Shown: positions 58,170-64,000 of the stretch, one piece after another | Numbering within the stretch: position 1 is the stretch's first letter | Layout: each line of letters opens with the position of its first letter | Notes under the pieces: generated by a model | Database searches by the model: none | Seen by the model: the letters and a program-made list of their open reading frames with translations, nothing else | Told to the model about the DNA's origin: nothing | Assembly (NCBI GenBank): GCA_003586115.2 | Contig: QVOM02000034.1 | Coordinates: 112,780,376-112,844,375 of the forward strand | Reading direction: 5' to 3' | Source: Salvator merianae | Taxonomy: Eukaryota > Chordata > Lepidosauria > Squamata > Teiidae | Length of the DNA stretch: 64,000 nucleotides | Program-made: the position numbers and the translations under genes

Positions 58170-58360
58170 CAATGTCAGCTGTCCCCAAAAGTCCCCCCTC
58201 TATAGTTAACTTCCTCTTTTCTCTGCTTAACCCAGTCCCTTCCCAGCTGGAGATCCATGCATACTGTTTTATATGTCATGACCAAATGGGCAAAGTGTAT
58301 TTGCAGGTCAGATAGCTTTCTGAAACATAATCACAATGTGAACAAAACAAACACTTTATT

Positions 58361-58462
58361 GGAAGGAAGGAAAGAAAGAAGGAGGGAGGGAAGGAAGGAA
58401 GGAAGGAAGGAAGGAAGGAAGGAAGGAAGGGAGGGAGGAGGGAGGAGGGAGGAGGGAGGGAA
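58361..58462. repeat. (GGAA)n/(GGGA)n purine microsatellite
   Basis: About 100 bp of GGAA, GGGA and GGAGGGA units on the plus strand. Confidence 0.95.
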
Positions 58463-58820
58463 ATTTACTATATAGTTATAGGGTTCTGCTACAGGAACTA
58501 CTCTGTACACATATTTAGCAGCATTCCCATGAACAGGATCTTTAAAAGACTAGAGGTTTGGTTTGACCGTTGACTAGGTTGAAGCTGATACTCAGGGAAG
58601 GGGGAAATGACTTGGCTAACTTTAATGCAAAAATTGTTTCTACTGAAGGTAGAAGGTGCACAGAAAATAACTTTATTAAACAGCATGCAGAAACAATATC
58701 AAAATGGAGGCAAATTAGTCAAAAAGCTGCAGCCACTCAAAGATTGAAGTTCATCAAAGTAATAAACAGAAACTTTTATCCAACAGAGAGGTTTTCATTG
58801 TAACTGCAATATAAAGGACA
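58463..58820. other. No gene recognised
   Basis: Unassigned sequence between a microsatellite and a MITE. The 77-codon frame at 58570-58803 is not recognisable. Confidence 0.5.
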
Positions 58821-58825
58821 CAAAG

Positions 58826-59003
58826 GCCCTTTCTGCACTTGACCTTATTCCAGATTATATCTTGGAATAGGGATCTGCCATCTACATATTACTATGAACT
58901 ATGGCAGGCCCCACCTGGGGCCTGCTATAATCAGGACTAGTCTATGGATAGCAAGTCGCTGTTGTGGGATATAGTCCAGAATAGAGCCAAGTGCAGAAAG
59001 GGC
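58826..59003. mobile_element. 178-bp fold-back MITE with perfect 5-bp TSD
   Basis: CAAAG flanks both sides (58821-58825 and 59004-59008). The ends GCCCTTTCTGCACTTGACCT and, inverted, GCCCTTTCTGCACTTGGCTC open a terminal inverted repeat of about 38 bp. Weaker pairing extends towards the centre. A second copy of identical length lies at 62088-62265. Confidence 0.92.
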
Positions 59004-59008
59004 CAAAG

Positions 59009-61160
59009 TAAAAGTTCTCAACTCTAACAGCTAAGATAAGGAAAAGAAGCAGAATAGAGGTCAGCCAAGCTTGTAAATGCACAAGAGATTTTTCAGCCAA
59101 TCAGGACTTGTTGCTAAAAGGCAGAAGGGAATATTTATCAGGAAAGGTAAAGGGTCCTGCCTTTAGGATTTTGTGTTGTCACTAGTTTTGCAGTTGTCGA
59201 AGACCGCTTCATCAAACTACCCAGTCCCTTCCATCATATGCATGTGTGCATGCATGAGGAAACCCACATGACTGCACAAGTGCATGTGCATATAACAATA
59301 TAAAAATGAAGCATGATGCACATAAATGGAGCTTCCAACTGCAAAAATAGAAATAGTGCTTGTAGAGAGGCATGGAGAAATTCCTATCTCACTACTCACA
59401 GATGATATCAGAAGGATTCATCCACAGACTCAATGACTGGTGAAGCAACAAGAGATTGCCTTTGCTAAACTCTGCTAGTCCTTTATTTATTTTGCCCCAC
59501 CAATATAAAGAATGTTTGATCAGCTGACAGGCTGGCAGACTAAAGAAAGTACTCTTTTGCGCTGGGACAGAGAATGGGAAAAATGTTCCTCTATGGGTGG
59601 AGAAGTGAAAAATATAATGAGGGAGATCTGCTGGAGATCAATAGGTTGGTTAAACCAATCATTATGTTGCTAGAAATAAGTATTAGATGGGGTGTAGAAA
59701 GGGCAGAGCAACTTCTTGTGCAATTTCTTGTCTGTTCTCTCTTGAACTCAGATCTCATGTGAGTTTCACTTGGAATTCATTTTGGGTTGCATTTCCATTA
59801 TGCAGAAAAAGGACTTTGAATGAGGTGAATTTCTACTACACTCGATGGTGGCCAGTTGCCCTAAGGGCCTCATTAGGGTACCTTTACTGCATTATGGAGA
59901 CACAGCTTTAAAGTTAAGAAGCATGCTTGCGTGTAGCTAGAGCCTCTACTCCATCTGAGATGAAACTTCACATCCCTGGCAAGATGCATCAGAAGACTGC
60001 CAGGTCACATGCACTTCTGGTATAGATATTTCCCTCTTTAAAATCAACACACATCACTGATCACAGACTCCAGGTTCAGTTTGAATGTAATTCATTATGA
60101 TCTGACTCAGGTACTCTAGGATGTATTCCCATTAGTCATTTTTCTCAGATTATGCAGAAAACATCCAATTTTTTTTTGGCATCATCCTCATGCCTTCACC
60201 CACCATTTGCATGACATTTGTGGGCACAACTGCTTATTTTAGCTGTCTTTACATCACTGGCAGCTCACAGAAAGTGGCTGCAGGGCAATGGGGCAAGGAT
60301 ACAATTCTGATTGGCAGTGAAAATTTGATATCTCCAAACCACCATTTGAGGTTACCACTGATTTCAGTATCAATTTGCCAGGCTTCAAAGTTCCATTTTC
60401 AACGTTTCCCAGTTTCCCATGTCAAAGATTCATCTCTGTCAACCAGAGATGCTGCCACCTGTGTGCTATTAATTTAACGTGGCACATGGGGGTATGTGAC
60501 AATTCCACAAACAGAACCTGGCATTCACATTTTTGTGGAGTGCTGTTTGCAGGCTTAACATGTTTTCCAGGGCTCATATCACCCCAAAACACATCTGTTT
60601 TCTGTTGATTATGGGATGGCTCAATATTATAAAACTTTTAGTATGAGAGGAATTGTGCAATTGACAGGAAATAACAGTGCTTTCAAGTAGGTATGAATGT
60701 GGCATGATAACAGTAAAGTCTATCCTTACCTATTTTGCTTTTCCCCTCTCCCAAACCCGTCATTACATGTTGGCACTATTCTTTTACACAATAAGCTTAG
60801 AAACACCAGTTGTGCTTCTTAAACTCTAGATTAATGAGTTGTCTCAAAGCCCTTTAAAGGCTTTCACTGTGATTTGTGCTGCTTAATAAGAGATCCCACT
60901 TTGCTTCATGAAAGCTCAGAATATCTCCAAAACACATCACCTCAGCTGTGCCATGGGATTTGCCCGAAACTGATGTACTTTCCATTTTTTGTAGTGTGAG
61001 CTTTTATTAGCAGTCAAGGCCTTCCAGTATAATCATAGGAGACAAACAAGTATTAGAATTATCAAGAGCAACCAAGGTCAATGGGCAATTCCCCTAGTGA
61101 CTTCAGAAGGTAATGCATAACCACCATGTCTATAGCACTGAAGGTGTTGCCCTTCATGTT
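59009..61160. other. No gene recognised
   Basis: Unassigned sequence. Frames at 59.6-60.6 kb give no recognisable protein. Confidence 0.55.
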
Positions 61161-61229
61161 TTTGTTTAATTGTCCCTCAAGTCATCTAAGGAGGAGACTG
61201 TGAAGGAAGTAGATGCCACTTTCACCTTT

Positions 61230-61277
61230 TTACTACTACTATTATTACTACAACAATTATTATTAGTAGAAGTAGTA
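61230..61277. repeat. Impure TAC/TTA trinucleotide tract
   Basis: TACTACTAC, TATTATTAC and AGTAGTAGTT units lie directly upstream of the recognisable BovB motif block. Confidence 0.8.
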
Positions 61278-61461
61278 GTTAACATCATGGTTTTCGGTGC
61301 TGTGTTATATGGATGCAAAAGATGGACAATGACTAAGCAAGACCAGATGCGTGGTGCTGGAGAAGGCTCCTCAGGGTCCACTTGACAGGTAGAAAAACAA
61401 AAACTAATCAATGTATTCTAGGCCAAATACAAGTTTAATGTGCATTAGAAGCACAAATGAT

Positions 61462-62014
61462 TAGGGGTGTGCACGAAGGCACTTTTCCCCTTTTGCTTCG
61501 CATTCCTGCGAAGCTACGGGGCTTCATTTTTGCACAAAAAAAATGTGCGAAAATGAAGCCCTTCGTCTTCGCAGCAAAGATTTTCACCGCGACCGGAAGC
61601 CAGCGGGAGATGAGGGAAATGAGGGAGATGAGGATTCCCTTCCTTTGTGTTGATTTCCCTCCTCTCCTCTCGCTGCCTGATTCAGCCTACTCTGTCAGCG
61701 CGCGTGCTGACAGAGTAGGGCAAATCAGGCAGCCAGCGGGAGACAAGGGAAATCAACGTGCAGGGAGGGATTCCCTGCGCATTGATTTCCCTCCTCTCCT
61801 GCTCGCTGTCTCTCATTTCCCCTAGACTGTCAGCGTGCGCCTAGGGGAATGAGACAGCGGCAAATTGCGAAGGTCCCAAAATGCATCGAAAATTGAAGGA
61901 CCTTCGCAATTCGCATTTTGTGATCTTTGTTGCCCTTCGCATTCAATGTGAAGGGAACCAAATCACAAAATTTGACTAAAATTCGAGTGGCACGAAACTT
62001 CGTGCACACCCCTA
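61462..62014. mobile_element. hAT-type MITE, TAGGGGTGTGCAC family, 553 bp, perfect 8-bp TSD, inside BovB
   Basis: CAAATGAT flanks both sides (61454-61461 and 62015-62022). Both ends read TAGGGGTGTGCACGAAG as inverted repeats. The interior holds one unit equivalent of the family's fold-backs, such as CTACTCTGTCAGCGCG / CTGACAGAGTAG, but no tandem array. The 122-codon open frame at 61457-61825 is carried by the MITE and is not a known protein. Confidence 0.95.
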
Positions 62015-62087
62015 CAAATGATGCAGCTTTAAACTATCATATCTTCTGCACATAATGAAAAGACTAAAGTCCCTGGAAAACATAGTG

Positions 62088-62265
62088 GCCCTTTCTGCAC
62101 TTGGGCTTATTCCAGATTATATCTCAGAATAGGGATCTGCCATCTGCATGCTAGTGCAGACTACGGTAGGCCCTGAGCAAGACCTTTCATAGTTTGCACT
62201 AGCATGTGGATAGCAGGTCCCTATTCTGAGATATAATCCACAATAAGGCCAAGTGCAGAAAGGGC
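62088..62265. mobile_element. 178-bp fold-back MITE inside BovB, 5-bp TSD
   Basis: The flanks TAGTG (62083-62087) and CAGTG (62266-62270) differ by one transition. GCCCTTTCTGCACTTG forms both ends. The arms pair over about 83 bp with roughly 13 mismatches, leaving a very short loop. It lies in the same BovB frame as the hAT MITE 73 bp upstream. Confidence 0.92.
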
Positions 62266-62679
62266 CAGTGATGCTAGGTAAAGCGGAAGGGAGAAGAAGA
62301 ATACGATGACCAGCTAGTAGGTGGACTTGATAGCAACAGCAGTGGAAATCTCACTGACAAACCTAAGAAAGATCTCAGAAGACTGGTTATTCTGGAGAAA
62401 GTCAGTTCAGATGGCTGCCAAGAGTTGTCTAAATTACATGGCATCAATCAATCAAGCAAGCATTAGTAGTAATAATGGTAGTGGTTTAAGGTGTACTGGG
62501 TATCTACATTAACTGCATTGATATACAGGAGGCTGTAAACAGGTTGCAGGTAGTCCTGAGATGAACCCAATAACTTAAGTTTTGCAGGCACAACCAAAGT
62601 ACACTGGAAATGTACCAAACTGATTGTCAGTTTGTAGTAGACAGCAAATATTCCACAGTGGAATAGACCTCACAGCACA

Positions 62680-62820
62680 GAGACTGTCCACACTGCAAGG
62701 TCTTGGAACAGAACACCAGCAGGATATCAGCATTTGTGGTGCAAATGCTGGTGTTCTGCTGCCTTTCTGTGCCATGACAGTGGCTGGGTATGCTTTATTG
62801 AAGTTTCCGATCTAGGTCTT
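62680..62820. mobile_element. Diverged GGCC-ended MITE fragment, copy d
   Basis: CTGCAAGGTCTTGGAACAGA and GGTGCAAATGCTGGTGTTCT are shared with copies b and c. Neither terminus is present. Confidence 0.4.
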
Positions 62821-63004
62821 GACCTTTGTGATTAATCCAAAACATGATGAGACCCTTAGCCTAGCAGGGAAGATGCAGTTCTAAAGTTTTCTTGCTTTAT
62901 TTCTGATTACTGAGGGTATTCTGAAGCATTAGTCAACAACTTAGTATGGAAAGAAAAGTCTTATGCCCATAATTCCTAGGCTGTCTCCACAGCATGGACT
63001 TCAG
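62821..63004. other. No feature recognised
   Basis: A short unassigned spacer between MITE remnants. Confidence 0.5.
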
Positions 63005-63378
63005 TCCTAGGCACGGGGTGTTTTTCTACTTATCACCATGAAACATTCAACTGTGAATATTCCATGGCGGTATTGACCACGCAGCATGGAGTTCATCCAC
63101 AATGTGTGGCTGTAGTCCTTACCATCAGCAGGAGACCAACATTCCTCACTCAGTCCTCACCATGAGAGTGGCTGGAAAGCATCCAGCCACTGCCACGGTA
63201 ACTGGCAGTGCTGCACAGCACGCAGCATGATTGTATGACCACATAGGGATGATCATGTGATCGCACAGGTGCAGTTGCCGAGTGCAGTATGGCATAGCTG
63301 TGCACTTGTACCTGGAAATAGGTGCAAATGCCTTTTACTGGGAGCTGATGCTTGCTAGTGCAAAGTGCAAATAGGCCC
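63005..63378. mobile_element. Diverged GGCC-ended MITE, copy e
   Basis: The right end GCTAGTGCAAAGTGCAAATAGGCCC is family-like. The interior shares TATTGACCACGCAGCATGG and 'GAGAGTGGCTGGAAAGCATC' with copy b. The 186-codon minus-strand frame at 63150-63710 runs through this element and is not a gene. Confidence 0.5.
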
Positions 63379-63667
63379 AGGGTTTTTCTGCATGGCTGTG
63401 CTGCTTCAGACTGCTTTGGAAAGTGGTTTAATGATTCCATTACCATACCCAGAAGTCTTCCTCCCCACTGTGCGTGGGTGTAGAAGGTCAGCATGTAAGT
63501 GCAGCCTCTTTTATTTCCATGAAAGCCCAGCTCAATGTACAAGGAGTAACTTTGGAGTTGTTTTTCACACACTAAATTTTTCATGAGTTGAAGTTCCTCC
63601 ATATTCCCCCACATCTTCAGAATGGAGTGCTGTGGAGATGGGTACACTCTGATGCATCTCCAAGTGA

Positions 63668-63979
63668 GTTTGAATGTGCATGAAAAAAAAATTGATTCGT
63701 TTTTGAACAAAAATCTGTATTTTTACTTCATCAGCAAATTTTGTTGTTGAAAAATGCATTTTTTGCATTTGTTTTTGCATTTTTCACAATGTTTTCCCAT
63801 TGAAAATGCCATTGAAAATGTCATTTTCATTGTTAAAACACAGCAAAAAAAATGTGAAAAATGAGAAAATTACAAAAACTGTAAATGCGAAAAACATCAT
63901 TTTCGTTTTGATGTGAAAATTTGCAAAAACAAAATTTTGTAACATTTTTTGAACGCAAATCAAAATTTACACATCCCTA
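63668..63979. mobile_element. hAT-type MITE, homologous to the 34.6-kb copy
   Basis: The right end CAAAATTTACACATCCCTA fits the hAT consensus. Interior words TTTTTTGCATTTG, CCCATTGAAAATGCCATT and GTGAAAA match the 34.6-kb element in order. The left end is degraded (about 63668) and no target duplication could be confirmed. Confidence 0.65.
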
Positions 63980-64000
63980 CTTTGTAGAAATGTGACCCTA

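Larger units (their letters stand above)
61165..62480 (+). mobile_element. BovB/RTE LINE, ORF2 C-terminal part, interrupted by two MITEs
   Basis: Three consecutive pieces read as one BovB C-terminus. Piece 1 (to 61461): MVFGAVLYGCKRWTMTK, then WCWRRLLRVHLTGR and LEAQM. Piece 2 (62015-62087): KLSYLLHIMKRLKSLENIV. Piece 3 (from 62271): MLGKAEGRRR followed by a TAVEISLTNLRKISEDWLFW block. They match the family order MYGCESWT, WCWRRLLRVPW, LSYFGHI, SLEKTVMLGK, RRRRG. Frameshifts and stops are present. An impure TAC/TTA microsatellite (about 61230-61277) precedes it. Confidence 0.9.

Noticed and set aside
63150..63710. 186-codon minus-strand open frame as a gene
   Set aside because: It runs through a MITE and into a hAT MITE. 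The composition is that of the repeats and no known protein is matched.

Overview
This window looks like non-coding DNA from a vertebrate nuclear genome, most probably a squamate reptile (lizard or snake). I found no intact host gene, exon chain, rRNA or tRNA gene. The organism call rests on the mix of transposons: decayed CR1, L2, L1 and BovB/RTE LINEs side by side, a tRNA-derived SINE with an L2-like tail, CR1 3' ends of the 'TTATGTTC' type, and very many short non-autonomous DNA transposons. The background is AT-rich and CpG-poor. The few CpG-rich blocks coincide with younger transposon copies. Species cannot be read from the sequence.

Layout. 0-7 kb: mostly unassigned, with an old hAT-like element near 2.8 kb and several microsatellites. 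6.8-7.6 kb: a hAT-type MITE (TAGGGGTGTGCAC ends) holding four tandem 88-bp units. 8-12 kb: CR1 relics on the minus strand (3' end, RT and ORF1 pieces, with a palindromic MITE among them), then a decayed L1 ORF2 on the plus strand. 13.4-14.6 kb: a CpG-rich element with GGCC ends next to half of a second hAT MITE. 19-21 kb: an L1-ORF1-like, possibly half-L1, element with a tRNA-SINE between its two parts. 23.1-25.2 kb: a minus-strand CR1 with ORF1 and the start of ORF2; its ORF1 is split by a 564-bp DNA transposon. 26.2-27.9 kb: a plus-strand CR1 with endonuclease and partial RT but a deleted catalytic core. 28-50 kb: sparse MITEs and microsatellites, including a hAT MITE with three 144-bp tandem units at 38.2-38.8 kb. 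50.4-52.5 kb: a well-preserved 629-bp copy of the 24-kb element, then an L2 3' end. 54.2-55.9 kb: a transposon-like segment with a CpG-dense core carrying CCAAT, CRE and GC-box motifs. 57.6-63.4 kb: MITE-rich, including a BovB fragment interrupted by two MITEs that both have readable target-site duplications (TSDs).

How the parts relate. Several insertions fall inside recognisable LINE coding frames, so the pre-insertion sequence can be checked against a reading frame. This fixes an 8-bp TSD for the TAGGGGTGTGCAC (hAT) family. It fixes a 5-bp TSD for a second group whose ends read GGCCTTTTCGCACT or GCCCTTTCTGCACT. That second group is the most interesting system here: subfamilies from 178 bp to more than 600 bp share ends, TSD length and a target resembling YANNG, but have different interiors. 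No autonomous transposase for it is visible in the window.
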